From Heliobacterium mobile (GTDB lineage Bacteria > Bacillota > Desulfitobacteriia > Heliobacteriales > Heliobacteriaceae), in contig NZ_WNKU01000033.1 of NCBI RefSeq assembly GCF_009720735.1, forward strand, positions 1 through 33,849: a DNA stretch of 33,849 nucleotides, read 5' to 3'. Positions 7,986 through 15,858 of the stretch are shown in pieces. Every line of letters begins with the position of its first letter. Position 1 is the first letter of the stretch. The position numbers were made by a program, and so were the translations under genes. The notes under the pieces are model-generated. The model saw only the letters and a list, made by a program, of their open reading frames with translations. It was not told the origin of the DNA and did no database searches.

Positions 7986-8102
7986 TTATTGCGCGTCTTC
8001 GCAATGATGTCCAGGTTCAGGGATTTCGCTGCCGCAGTTGCAGCAGGGACCGTACTGAGCCACATCGGCACCACAGTAAGAGCACCATTCCACGTCGGAC
8101 AC
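7986..8102 (-). CDS. 38-residue zinc-ribbon protein
   Basis: GTG start; the product contains two knuckles, CSYCG (7-11) and CNCGS (21-25), and a third cysteine group GHHCEDAQ at the C-terminus: seven Cys and two His in 38 residues. This is a compact zinc-ribbon or rubredoxin-like metal site. An immediate downstream terminator supports a real gene. A purine run (CAGGGG) adjoins the start and the spacing is short, so the start is uncertain, but an in-frame stop lies 13 codons further up and no better start exists. Role unknown; such ribbons often bind protein or nucleic acid. Confidence 0.65.
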   Translation of the reverse strand: MSDVEWCSYCGADVAQYGPCCNCGSEIPEPGHHCEDAQ

Positions 8103-8162
8103 CCCCTGGAAAAATTGGTAGGTAAATGTCTTCCCTTTATCATTCTATTCGCGAGCGACATC

Positions 8163-8190
8163 AAAAACCCTTCCGATTTTCAGGGGGTTT
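8163..8190 (-). terminator. Probable terminator after pduL
   Basis: On the minus strand AAACCC...GGGTTT with an imperfect inner stem and TTTTTGA; downstream of the PduL gene. Weaker than the other hairpins in the window. Confidence 0.5.
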
Positions 8191-8238
8191 GTTAAATTTG
8201 TATATTCTTTTTATCAGTTCTGTATATCCCTTTAGACG

Positions 8239-8985
8239 CTAACCACGTAATAAAGCTAGCATATTTTCCATTTCCGATACTTTACGCCGTTCTTCCTCAA
8301 CGATATGAGCCACACAACTTTCGATAATTCGCAGTTGCCGCTCGTCAAACATAGCGATCAGCCGTTCAAGGCGAATTTTTTTATCGTTGATTCGAAGAAT
8401 ATTGACCGAATCACCTGACTTTAGGGCAGCCGTGTTGGCTTCATCGGTATCGATATGCAGTTCCGTATGAGTATTATCGGATGAAACTCGGACGACGACA
8501 TGGTCAAAGACGAGGCTTCTCGGACCGGGAACGACGACGATAGCGTAGTCTTTATGGGAAAAGCCTAGCTCTTCGGCGTCTTCCACGGTCATATGGATGT
8601 GGCGCATGGCAATGATTAAGCCCTCTTGAAGATGAACTTCACCTTTAGGACCGATGATCCGAATCGCCTCGCTGCCTTCCAGATCCCCTGACAGACGTAT
8701 AGGCGGCTGTACACCCAGTCTGACACTATCAGTCGCAGTGACTTCCACTTGACTTTGCGGACGAGTTGGGCCGATGATAGCGACCTTATCCAACTCTCCT
8801 TTCGGCCCGCACAGTTGAACCCGTTCTTCGCAGACATACTGTGTGGGTATGGACAATTGGCGCTTCGGTGTAAGGGTGTATCCGTCTCCGAATAAAGCAG
8901 CCACATGTTCTTCTGTCAAATGAACATGTCTGGCAGATACTCCTATGGATATAAGCAACAGTATCACTCTCCCATCCGGTCCCAC
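8239..8985 (-). CDS. pduL: PduL-type phosphate acyltransferase
   Basis: PduL enzymes interconvert acyl-CoA and acyl-phosphate (acetyl or propionyl) and are unrelated to Pta. Family motifs seen: GVSARHVHLTEEHVAALFG near the N-terminus, LTPKRQLSIP, IIGPTRPQSQVEV, GPKGEVHLQEGLIIAMRHIHM with the zinc-binding histidines, and HIDTDEANTAALKSG. After about residue 200 there is a helical, charged C-terminal extension of about 45 residues (ERLIAMFDERQLRIIES...) beyond the usual PduL end. No microcompartment genes are nearby, so the likely role is acetate or propionate metabolism rather than propanediol degradation. The GTG at 8985 is nominal; a TTG at 8955 is better placed behind GGGAGA, so the N-terminus may be about 10 residues shorter. 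Confidence 0.9.
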   Translation of the reverse strand: MGPDGRVILLLISIGVSARHVHLTEEHVAALFGDGYTLTPKRQLSIPTQYVCEERVQLCGPKGELDKVAIIGPTRPQSQVEVTATDSVRLGVQPPIRLSGDLEGSEAIRIIGPKGEVHLQEGLIIAMRHIHMTVEDAEELGFSHKDYAIVVVPGPRSLVFDHVVVRVSSDNTHTELHIDTDEANTAALKSGDSVNILRINDKKIRLERLIAMFDERQLRIIESCVAHIVEEERRKVSEMENMLALLRG

Positions 8986-9041
8986 TATTTCTCATTTTAT
9001 CATAAGGCCGATGGGAGGTTAACAAGTTGATCGGATTTTTG

Positions 9042-9081
9042 AAAAAACTGCAGGGGAAGCGCTGCTTCAGCCCTGCAGTTT
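9042..9081 (-). terminator. Terminator after ypeB
   Basis: On the minus strand AACTGCAGGG ... CCCTGCAGTT with an inner helix, followed by TTTTTTC; 11 bases after the ypeB stop. Confidence 0.9.
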
Positions 9082-9091
9082 AGCGACTTAT

Positions 9092-10603
9092 CTAGAAGAT
9101 AAATTTGCCAGCGTTCGTCGTTTCGACACGTAAGATTTTTTCTTCCCGGCCGTTTTGGGCGTTGATATAGACGAGATAGTTCATATTATCGCGGGTGGCG
9201 TTGAATTCCCAGCAAAGGATCTCTTGATAGTTGTCTTTGGCCAGCAGGACCAGTTTATCTCCGGTGACGGCAACTTGGGAAGAAACTCGTCTCCGAGCGT
9301 CCTCCCGGCTAATCGCCGGTTGGGAGAGATTGCGGTTGTGATGGAAGGTCAGATAGGCTGTCCCGTCGTAGCCGATGACTTCTTTATCGTCCATGGCGAC
9401 TCGCACTTTCACCTTGTCCGGATAAAGACTGACATTTCCTTCCTTAGGCACGACGGTGACGACAGCGATGTTTTGGTATTCTTCTACGGTGGTCACTTCA
9501 AAGTTGTTAAATCCACGGCGAGCTAGGTAGTCTCTAGCTACGGCGGCGGCATCATCACGGGTGATCGTCGGCGTTCCGACCGGTCTGTCTTTGAGCATGT
9601 AGATGACGTGCCCACCGGTTTTGGAAATGTCCATGTTGATTTTATTCTGGTTGGGGTTGTCCTTGGCCACTACAGAAATGCCATATGAGGGGATAGCAGC
9701 TTTTCCTTCACCGGTCACATTGATTTGATGACCATCTAAGTATGGTTGACCGATCCAGGATTGGGCGATTTGCACGGCTTGTTCTTGGGTGATTTGTCCA
9801 CTCCCGAGGCCGCGGGGTGTGATTTTAATCTGCTCAGAATATCTCCCATCATATTCTACAGGAGAGTACTTTTGCAGTTCCGTCTCGACGAATTGGAAAT
9901 TGGCCAAAATAGGCGGTGCTTGTGTTTCCGTTTCTTGACCAGCGACAGTGGCTAAGACCTTATTCCAAAGGCGGTCATACCATGCGGTTTGTTGTTTCGA
10001 GCCTTTTTGTTCCTGCATACGAGATTGTCGTTGCAGGTCGACCCAGGTCAGTTGGCGCGTGTTTAATTGCTCGCCCATTTTATTCAGTTCATCCCGGAGA
10101 AAGGCCGTCTGTTTGTGAAGATCGCGAATCTTGCTTTGTTCTTCAACCGTCAGAGAAGTATTGGCGTCCACTTTCCGTTCCGCTAGATTCTGCGAGAAAT
10201 CTCCCACGGTGTTCACAAACTGATTCGTCCGCGATAACAGCAGGGTTGCTAGAGGCAGTTGACCCATATTGGCCGATGCCTGGTTAGCTTGACGGGAGAC
10301 TTCGGTGAGACCTGTCACAGTTTGGTTGGTCGAGTTAGAGGCCATTAGGCGGGACATTTCTAATTCCATGTTATTTACGTTCGTCGATAACTCGTTAAAG
10401 GCCCGCTGGTAATGATTCTCTGTGGCCATCCGAAAGGCTTGGTTTTGTACGTACTGGTTGTACCCCAAATATCCAAAAAGTGCAGTGGTCACACCGAGTA
10501 CCCCAGCTAGGAACCCAAGGCCGTTTCTTGATTTGCGCAGATCGGCCACTTGATCCCGTTGTCTTTCAATCGTCTCATGAGGTTCTTTGAATTCGTGGGT
10601 CAA
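9092..10603 (-). CDS. ypeB: Germination protein YpeB
   Basis: 503 residues. YpeB is the inner spore-membrane partner that localises and protects the cortex-lytic enzyme SleB until germination. A cytosolic stub is followed by one membrane segment (about 29-46, GFLAGVLGVTTALFGYLGY), a long helical region (about 60-220), and three PepSY/YPEB modules from about 255 onward (ITQEQAVQIAQSWIG, ITRDDAAAVARDYLARRGF, ISREDARRRVSSQ). Length and layout match B. subtilis YpeB (450 residues). The start is TTG behind GGGAAG. It lies 53 bases downstream of sleB in the same direction, the usual sleB-ypeB pair, probably transcribed in the forespore. Confidence 0.94.
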   Translation of the reverse strand: MTHEFKEPHETIERQRDQVADLRKSRNGLGFLAGVLGVTTALFGYLGYNQYVQNQAFRMATENHYQRAFNELSTNVNNMELEMSRLMASNSTNQTVTGLTEVSRQANQASANMGQLPLATLLLSRTNQFVNTVGDFSQNLAERKVDANTSLTVEEQSKIRDLHKQTAFLRDELNKMGEQLNTRQLTWVDLQRQSRMQEQKGSKQQTAWYDRLWNKVLATVAGQETETQAPPILANFQFVETELQKYSPVEYDGRYSEQIKITPRGLGSGQITQEQAVQIAQSWIGQPYLDGHQINVTGEGKAAIPSYGISVVAKDNPNQNKINMDISKTGGHVIYMLKDRPVGTPTITRDDAAAVARDYLARRGFNNFEVTTVEEYQNIAVVTVVPKEGNVSLYPDKVKVRVAMDDKEVIGYDGTAYLTFHHNRNLSQPAISREDARRRVSSQVAVTGDKLVLLAKDNYQEILCWEFNATRDNMNYLVYINAQNGREEKILRVETTNAGKFIF

Positions 10604-10656
10604 AATCTACACTTCCCTTCCGAAAACGAATGAACGTATTATTATCGGTATCAGGT

Positions 10657-11169
10657 TTACTTTGCAAAATAGTGTTTCCCAATGGTTTTCACGACGGGAC
10701 GACTCCAAATCCATTGGCTGGTTGCGGTCGCAGGGTTCCAATAATAGATACAACCACCCGTTGGATCCCACCCGGCAAGAGCATCGCGGGCGGCTTTGAC
10801 GGCTGAGGCGTCATCCGGCATTGGAGTCCATATCTGTCCATCATCGACAGCGGTAAAGGCACCGGGCTGAAAAATCACGCCGTTGACAGAATTAGGAAAT
10901 GACGGGTGTTTGGATCGATTAAGAATTACAGCACCGACAGCGACTTGGCCTTCATAAGGCTCTCCCCGAGATTCTCCGTGAATGGCTCGGGCGAGCATCT
11001 GTACCTCTCCCTGTCTCGGATGACCCGTTCCCCCTTGTGCTTCCGCGACAGCCGGGGGAAGGATCGTCTTTTCACTTTTTGTCCAGTCATAATGAGTCCA
11101 GCCCTGCCAGCAAAGAAGCCCTATGGAGAGCGCAAAGAGGAAATTTTTTAAGCCTTTACGATATCTCAC
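10657..11169 (-). CDS. sleB: Spore cortex-lytic enzyme SleB, catalytic domain only
   Basis: 170 residues. SleB is a lytic transglycosylase that opens muramic-lactam cortex during germination. There is an N-terminal membrane/signal segment (about 8-24), then the Hydrolase_2 domain: LARAIHGESRGEPYEGQVAV with the catalytic Glu, GAVILNRSKHPSFPNSV, and GGCIYYWNPATATSQWIWSR. Compared with B. subtilis SleB (305 residues), the N-terminal peptidoglycan-binding repeat is missing. The GTG start follows AGGGAGG. Operon partner of ypeB. A paralogous domain occurs in the LysM protein at 13379-14134. Confidence 0.93.
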   Translation of the reverse strand: MRYRKGLKNFLFALSIGLLCWQGWTHYDWTKSEKTILPPAVAEAQGGTGHPRQGEVQMLARAIHGESRGEPYEGQVAVGAVILNRSKHPSFPNSVNGVIFQPGAFTAVDDGQIWTPMPDDASAVKAARDALAGWDPTGGCIYYWNPATATSQWIWSRPVVKTIGKHYFAK

Positions 11170-11238
11170 AATTCTCTCCTCCCTATTTACCTTTCCGCCC
11201 TATTTTTTGCTTTTGTCCACTCCCTATACGCAAAACGC

Positions 11239-11275
11239 AAAAAACCCCGAACCGTTCTCAGGTCCGGGGTTTTTC
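11239..11275 (-). terminator. Terminator of the PAS-AAA regulator gene
   Basis: On the minus strand AAAAACCCCGGACC-TGAGAA-CGGTTCGGGGTTTTTT; 14 bases after the regulator stop and before sleB. Confidence 0.9.
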
Positions 11276-11289
11276 TCTTTGCGAGGGAA

Positions 11290-13008
11290 TCATTCGCTGA
11301 TGTTGTACTTTGTTAATTTTTGATATAGGCCGGCTCGGGATATGCCCAGCATTTGAGCCGCTTGCACCTTGTTTCCATTCGTCTGTGCCAGCGACTGCAA
11401 TATAGCGGCCTTCTCTGTCTGTTCCAATAAGGATTGCAGGTTTTGTTGCTGCAAAGAAATGTCGTCGTTTTTTGTGAACTTCTGCAAATAAATGGGTAGG
11501 TGGCAAACGTCGATCATTTCTCCTTTGACCCCATCGTAGGTGCGCTCAAAGACTGACGCAAACTCCCGAACGTTACCGGGCCAGTGATAGTTGTAAAGGA
11601 CGGTCATCGCTTCCCGAGTGAGTCCTTGCACGGCTAGGCCGAATTCCTTGTTGAACTGGTGAACGAAGGCCGATACCAGTTCTGGAATATCTTCTTTCCG
11701 ATCGCGCAAAGGTGGAATAAAGAGGCTCACGACATTGAGACGATTGTACAGATCTTCGCGAAAAGTTCCTTTTTTGACGAGTTCCTCCAGGTGCCGATTT
11801 GTCGAGACGATGAGCCGAATATCGACCGCACAAGGTCCTTCCGGACAATCCATGATCGGCAACTGTCCCTGCAAGATGCGCATCAGCCTGGCTTGTACGG
11901 CTGGCGGCATATCGCCGATATCGGTTATATGCAGTGTACCGTGGTGAGCTAAGCGTATCTTACCGGGAATTCCGCCGTCAAAACCGTTTGTGCCGCCAAA
12001 AATCTCTAATTCCAACGCTTCCGGCCCGAGTCCGCTGCAGCTGATTTGAATAAAGGGTCCTGATTTCCGTTCCGATTCCAGGTGGATAGCGTGAGCGAGC
12101 AACTGTTTGCCGGTACCGCTTTCGCCGCGCAGCAGCACTGTAGAATCACTTCGAGCCACACGCTGGGCCGTTTCTTTCAACATGCGGATCGCGTAGCTCT
12201 CTCCGATGATCGCGTCGAGACTGTACCGGGCGCCGCGAAACTTTTGCAGTTCCACCTTATAATAGTTTAGCTCGTTTTGCAGGGAGTTGATTTTATTCGC
12301 TAAAGCGTTCAGCTCATTGACATTTTTAAACATGACCTTACCGACAGCACCGACCACTTGGCCATCTTTGACGATGGGGATGCGCATCGCCACAAAATCT
12401 CGTTCCCCTGTATGTTGCAGCTCACCTACCTCGGCCTGGCCTGTCTTTAAGACTACATGTAGGCGCGTATTCTCAATCGCTTCATCGACGGCCTTTCCGA
12501 GCAGTTCAGCTTCTTCAAAACCGAGGGAGTCACAGTAGGCCTTGTTGACCATGGTGATGATACCGTCGTTATTGACGACCATAATCCCGTCATAGGCGTT
12601 TTCCAAGACCGTTTCTAAGGTGCTTTTCAGTTCTTTGACGCGGTTAAGCTCTTCGACGATCGATTCGATCTCTGTGACATCCTGAAAGATCGCTACGGCA
12701 CCGACCATCCGTTGTTTGCGGATAATGGGCGTCAAGTTGAGGACAAAGGTTCTGTCATTATATGTATACCGAAGGCCGGTCATCGATTGTCCCGTCTGAA
12801 TGATCTGCCGTAACTTAGACTGCGGAGCCACTTGCTCAATCGGCAGTCCCATAGCTTCACGCATATCCTTGCCAAAGACCTTGGAAGCTGCTTTGTTGAA
12901 GACGCGGACGATACCGTCGTGATCAGTGGCGATAATCGGGTTGTGCAATGCGTTGATGATGGCGACCCAGTTAAACAATTGGCTGACGATCTCTTCACGT
13001 TCGGACAT
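11290..13008 (-). CDS. PAS-PAS-AAA-Fis transcription regulator with degenerate sigma-54 motifs
   Basis: 572 residues: PAS-1 (about 14-115), PAS-2 (about 130-235), a coiled linker, AAA+ domain (about 265-495) and a Fis-type helix-turn-helix at the end (NGNKVQAAQMLGISRAGLYQ). The AAA+ domain keeps Walker A GESGTGK (295-301) and arginine-finger region FREDLYNRLNV, but the sigma-54 contact loop GAFTGA reads NGFDGG (341-346), and Walker B, normally LDEIGE, reads ITDIGD (361-366), losing the first Asp and changing the Glu to Asp. It therefore probably does not activate sigma-54 polymerase; TyrR is a precedent for a related activator without GAFTGA. The ATG follows GAGGAG. A palindrome lies 78 bases upstream. 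Confidence 0.88.
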   Translation of the reverse strand: MSEREEIVSQLFNWVAIINALHNPIIATDHDGIVRVFNKAASKVFGKDMREAMGLPIEQVAPQSKLRQIIQTGQSMTGLRYTYNDRTFVLNLTPIIRKQRMVGAVAIFQDVTEIESIVEELNRVKELKSTLETVLENAYDGIMVVNNDGIITMVNKAYCDSLGFEEAELLGKAVDEAIENTRLHVVLKTGQAEVGELQHTGERDFVAMRIPIVKDGQVVGAVGKVMFKNVNELNALANKINSLQNELNYYKVELQKFRGARYSLDAIIGESYAIRMLKETAQRVARSDSTVLLRGESGTGKQLLAHAIHLESERKSGPFIQISCSGLGPEALELEIFGGTNGFDGGIPGKIRLAHHGTLHITDIGDMPPAVQARLMRILQGQLPIMDCPEGPCAVDIRLIVSTNRHLEELVKKGTFREDLYNRLNVVSLFIPPLRDRKEDIPELVSAFVHQFNKEFGLAVQGLTREAMTVLYNYHWPGNVREFASVFERTYDGVKGEMIDVCHLPIYLQKFTKNDDISLQQQNLQSLLEQTEKAAILQSLAQTNGNKVQAAQMLGISRAGLYQKLTKYNISE

Positions 13009-13085
13009 TCATCAAACTCCTCGGATTTTTTGTCAATTCTGATGATTCTACATATTATGTTGTTTTCCTTCTTAGACAGAAAAAA

Positions 13086-13104
13086 GTTTAGACATAATCT
13101 AAAC
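13086..13104. promoter_or_regulatory. Perfect 7-5-7 palindrome, candidate operator
   Basis: GTTTAGA-CATAA-TCTAAAC in the divergent region between the PAS-AAA regulator gene and the riboswitch-controlled hydrolase gene. Two-fold symmetry suits a dimeric Fis-type helix-turn-helix protein, so autoregulation is plausible. There is no T-run, so it is not a terminator. Confidence 0.45.
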
Positions 13105-13172
13105 AATCCTGTCGATGATTTAGAATGCTGGAATTCTGCCCATGGCTTCCCTCTAGAGGAAGAATGATCATC

Positions 13173-13202
13173 ATGACACCTTTTGGACAAGGTCGGTATA
13201 AT
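13173..13202 (+). promoter_or_regulatory. Sigma-A type promoter of the c-di-AMP riboswitch transcript
   Basis: ATGACA (13173-13178), 18-base spacer, TATAAT (13197-13202). It predicts a start near 13209, just where the riboswitch begins. Confidence 0.75.
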
Positions 13203-13208
13203 AAAAGA

Positions 13209-13372
13209 GCTCGTACAAAGCCGAATCCCCTAATCGGGTACGGAGGAACCGCAGTCTTCCAGACTGTCGCTGTCAACATTCCTTTTTGACAGCAGGGGTG
13301 AATCTTCTCAGGAAGAGGGCCTACCTTTTCGGCCTAACCCGTCAGCTAACTCCGGAGGCTAATGGAAAGGAT
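13209..13372 (+). ncRNA. c-di-AMP (ydaO-yuaA class) riboswitch
   Basis: The conserved blocks of this class appear in order: GCCGAATCCCC, GGGTACGGAGGAACCG, a variable hairpin (CTGTCAA...TTGACAG), GGGGTGAATC, AGAGGGCCTACC, CCCGTCAGCTAAC and GGAGGCTAATGGAAAGG. It sits in the 5' leader of a secreted LysM cell-wall hydrolase, a known setting for this riboswitch, which turns genes off when c-di-AMP is high. The translation start follows within 10 bases of the last block. No separate terminator hairpin is obvious, so control may act on the last helices or the ribosome site. Confidence 0.9.
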
Positions 13373-13378
13373 GGTAAA

Positions 13379-14134
13379 ATGATTCGCAGTTTCTCCCTTC
13401 GCCATGGTCTTCTTGCCTTTGCTTTGACCCTCTTCTTCTCGGGCGCCTTTAGTGCCGCTCCCGCCCATGCTTGGCAGTATACGGTGCAGCCCGGCGACAG
13501 TCTCTATTCACTGGGACAGCGGTTCGGTCTCCCCTGGCAACTCATTCAAGGGGCGAACAACGTTGGCCCGAACAACTTGAATTCGGGAAAAGTTCTCTTT
13601 ATTCCCGATGTATTCACCTACACTGTGCGTCAGGGCGATTCTCTCTTCACCATCGCCAACCGTTTCGGCTCGGCGGAATGGGCGATTCAGCAACTGAATG
13701 GACTCTCTTCCAGTACCATCAACGCAGGCCAAGTCGTGAAAGTCCCCACAGGCATTAGTCGTCAAGCGAACAAAGGCGTCAATCCTGCTGATGCGGATCT
13801 TTTAGCCCGGCTGATTGAGGCAGAAGCTTCTGGAGAGCCTTACAAAGGGAAAGTGGCTGTCGGTGCGGTCGTACTCAATCGTATGAAAAGCGGTTTATTC
13901 CCCACCACTATCGCTGGCGTCGTCTACGATAAGTGGCAGTTTGAACCGGTACAAAACGGCACCATCAACGAACCAGCCAGCAATGATTCCGTAAAAGCCG
14001 CCTGGGACGCTATATCCGGTTGGGATCCTTCGAATGGATCGCTGTACTTTTTCAATCCCGGAAAAACATCCGATTCATGGATGCGACAACGGTCTATCAT
14101 CACCACCATCGGAAACCACGTATTCTCTATGTAG
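13379..14134 (+). CDS. Secreted LysM-LysM-SleB/CwlJ-type cell-wall hydrolase
   Basis: 251 residues. The start is the ATG at 13379 after the riboswitch and GGAAAGG; frames extending further up would be translated riboswitch. Signal peptide (1-about 28, ending APAHA), LysM repeat 1 (WQYTVQPGDSLYSLGQRFG), LysM repeat 2 (FTYTVRQGDSLFTIANRFG), then a Hydrolase_2 domain (ADLLARLIEAEASGEPYKGK, VGAVVLNRMKSG, GSLYFFNPG) similar to SleB. It would bind and cleave peptidoglycan outside the cell, in vegetative growth or sporulation. The riboswitch ties it to c-di-AMP, so hydrolysis can follow turgor and wall state. Confidence 0.92.
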   Translation: MIRSFSLRHGLLAFALTLFFSGAFSAAPAHAWQYTVQPGDSLYSLGQRFGLPWQLIQGANNVGPNNLNSGKVLFIPDVFTYTVRQGDSLFTIANRFGSAEWAIQQLNGLSSSTINAGQVVKVPTGISRQANKGVNPADADLLARLIEAEASGEPYKGKVAVGAVVLNRMKSGLFPTTIAGVVYDKWQFEPVQNGTINEPASNDSVKAAWDAISGWDPSNGSLYFFNPGKTSDSWMRQRSIITTIGNHVFSM

Positions 14135-14152
14135 CGACGATAAAGCAAAGGC

Positions 14153-14198
14153 AAAACCCTCCATCTCGGCAATTTCTGCCGAGATGGAGGGTTTTTTA
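14153..14198. terminator. Strong bidirectional terminator
   Basis: AAAACCCTCCATCTCGGC-AATTTCT-GCCGAGATGGAGGGTTTTTT, an 18-bp helix with runs on both sides. It serves the LysM hydrolase gene and overlaps the last codon of the converging bshC. Confidence 0.95.
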
Positions 14199-15842
14199 AA
14201 GGTACAATACCCGATGAGTCTCTAAATCATTTGCAGCAAGCTCGATCAATTGACCGATGATCCCATAATCGTATTTGAAGAGGTACGGAAATATATTTAG
14301 TACCCTCTCTTGGGGGCCGCCAGGCCAAAGATGCTTTTTCACTTTATCAAAATGGTTCCGGCTTTCCTGGCAACGCTGGCGGTGCCGTTGATGGACTTTG
14401 TTCTGAAGGAATTGGACCTGTCCAAGCACCCGTTCCAAGTTTTCTTCAGCCGCTTTTCCTATGGTCCCATCCCATCGACTGATCTTTTCCAAAACCGGTT
14501 CATAGGCGAGCTTTACCTTTGCCTGCAGTTCAGCAAATAGAGTGTCGATGCCCAGTTCATCTTGTGCGGCGACGAGTTGGTTCAGCCTCTCTTCCAATCC
14601 TTGTCGAATCTCCTGGACGGAACTTATATCATATTTTTGAAGCAACCGGTCGATGAATCCTTCCACCAAGGTAGCGCTTAAACGAGGAATGATTGGAGGC
14701 ATCTCCATCCCTAACGCCTCATAGACGGGTTTATAGGAAGCGAAATAGGCGATCTCTCCCGGTCCTGCTATATAGGCGAGTGTCGGGAGTAGACAATCCT
14801 GCCAAAGAGGCCTAGTCACCACGCTCGGTGAAAAAGCTTCCGGGTCTTCCTGAATCTGCTGGAATATTTCGTCTGGGGAAAAGATGCCCTTCTTTCCTCG
14901 CAACGAAAATCCCTCAGAAAGGCGTTCGAGAGCCAAACGCTCCCTTTCGCGATAATAAAACATATGGGCATCTGTAGTCTTTTTTTCGACTTGAGGAGTA
15001 TAACCCAGACCCCGAACCGCGGTTACACCTTCGGCGAGCCCTTCCGACAAGGCAGCACTTTTTTTCATCACCAAGGAAAAAAAGTCGCGACTTTCCGGCA
15101 ATGCTTTTAATCCCGGCATCAAGGGGTCAAGAACGACAAGTCCATAGGAACCTAAAAGCCGATGCAAAATAGCAGCAAAGTAACCGTTTAAGCTAGTCAC
15201 CTTCGCGGGAAGGTCTCTCAGCAGTGGCTGCCACTCTTCTCTAACAGTTGTATCGGCTACAGCAGCAAGGAATTCATCGACGGCTGCAAGCAGATCTTCC
15301 GGCAGAGGCCGATGGCCTACGGCCTGACGAACTTCCTCAGGCGATTCGGTCACGGTAACGCGCAGGAGTTGTTCCCCTCGAAGGACTTGTACCTGTGACG
15401 ATTCTTCAAAGTCATGATCTTCTGATGCCACCCAGAAGATGGGAATGACGGGGCGGTTCAATCGTTCTTCCCAATAGCGTGCTTGAGCGATACAGGTGAT
15501 AGCTTTATAGACCGTATACAAGGGACCGGTGAACAACCCTGCTTGCTGCCCCGTTACCATGGCTAAACTGTTGGATTCAGCCAGCCGTAAGGCGTTCTCA
15601 ACAGCAGCGTTCTTTACCGGATCTAAACCGACGGCTTGACATAATTGTTTTTGAAAATCCGCCAAGAACTGGGACACTTGCTGCCGTGGTATGTTCCTGT
15701 TTCCATCGAGGTGATCGACGCGGCGGTAAAAAGACCTTTCATCTTGAAAATCATAGGAGAAAAGGGAGGCCACCTCTGCCTCCCTTTCTACATAGGCTTT
15801 TGCAATCCCGGAAAACAAGGTGTCAGATTTTTCGAAACGCAA
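14196..15842 (-). CDS. bshC: Putative bacillithiol synthase BshC
   Basis: 548 residues. BshC is assigned the last step of bacillithiol synthesis, adding cysteine to glucosaminyl-malate. Family features: MVTGQQAGLFTGPLYTVYKA (about 94-113), IPIFWVASEDHDFEES (about 133-148), AYIAGPGEIAYF and a C-terminal helical coiled-coil region (EENLERVLGQVQFLQNKVHQ). Length matches B. subtilis BshC (539). TTG start with an AGGAAAGAAGGG purine site in the 16-base gap after selD. Third gene of selA-selD-bshC; bshA and bshB are not in the window. Bacillithiol is best known from aerobic Bacilli, so its pairing with selenium genes is notable. Confidence 0.93.
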   Translation of the reverse strand: MRFEKSDTLFSGIAKAYVEREAEVASLFSYDFQDERSFYRRVDHLDGNRNIPRQQVSQFLADFQKQLCQAVGLDPVKNAAVENALRLAESNSLAMVTGQQAGLFTGPLYTVYKAITCIAQARYWEERLNRPVIPIFWVASEDHDFEESSQVQVLRGEQLLRVTVTESPEEVRQAVGHRPLPEDLLAAVDEFLAAVADTTVREEWQPLLRDLPAKVTSLNGYFAAILHRLLGSYGLVVLDPLMPGLKALPESRDFFSLVMKKSAALSEGLAEGVTAVRGLGYTPQVEKKTTDAHMFYYRERERLALERLSEGFSLRGKKGIFSPDEIFQQIQEDPEAFSPSVVTRPLWQDCLLPTLAYIAGPGEIAYFASYKPVYEALGMEMPPIIPRLSATLVEGFIDRLLQKYDISSVQEIRQGLEERLNQLVAAQDELGIDTLFAELQAKVKLAYEPVLEKISRWDGTIGKAAEENLERVLGQVQFLQNKVHQRHRQRCQESRNHFDKVKKHLWPGGPQERVLNIFPYLFKYDYGIIGQLIELAANDLETHRVLYL

Positions 15843-15858
15843 GGACGTCCCTTCTTTC

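Noticed and set aside
7898-8164. An 88-residue frame (MMSLANRMIKG...)
   Set aside because: It overlaps the zinc-ribbon gene in another frame, crosses a terminator and runs into the NIF3-like gene; its sequence shows no domain.
13286-13378. A 31-residue N-terminal extension of the LysM hydrolase
   Set aside because: It is the 3' half of the c-di-AMP riboswitch; a proper ribosome site and signal peptide start at 13379.
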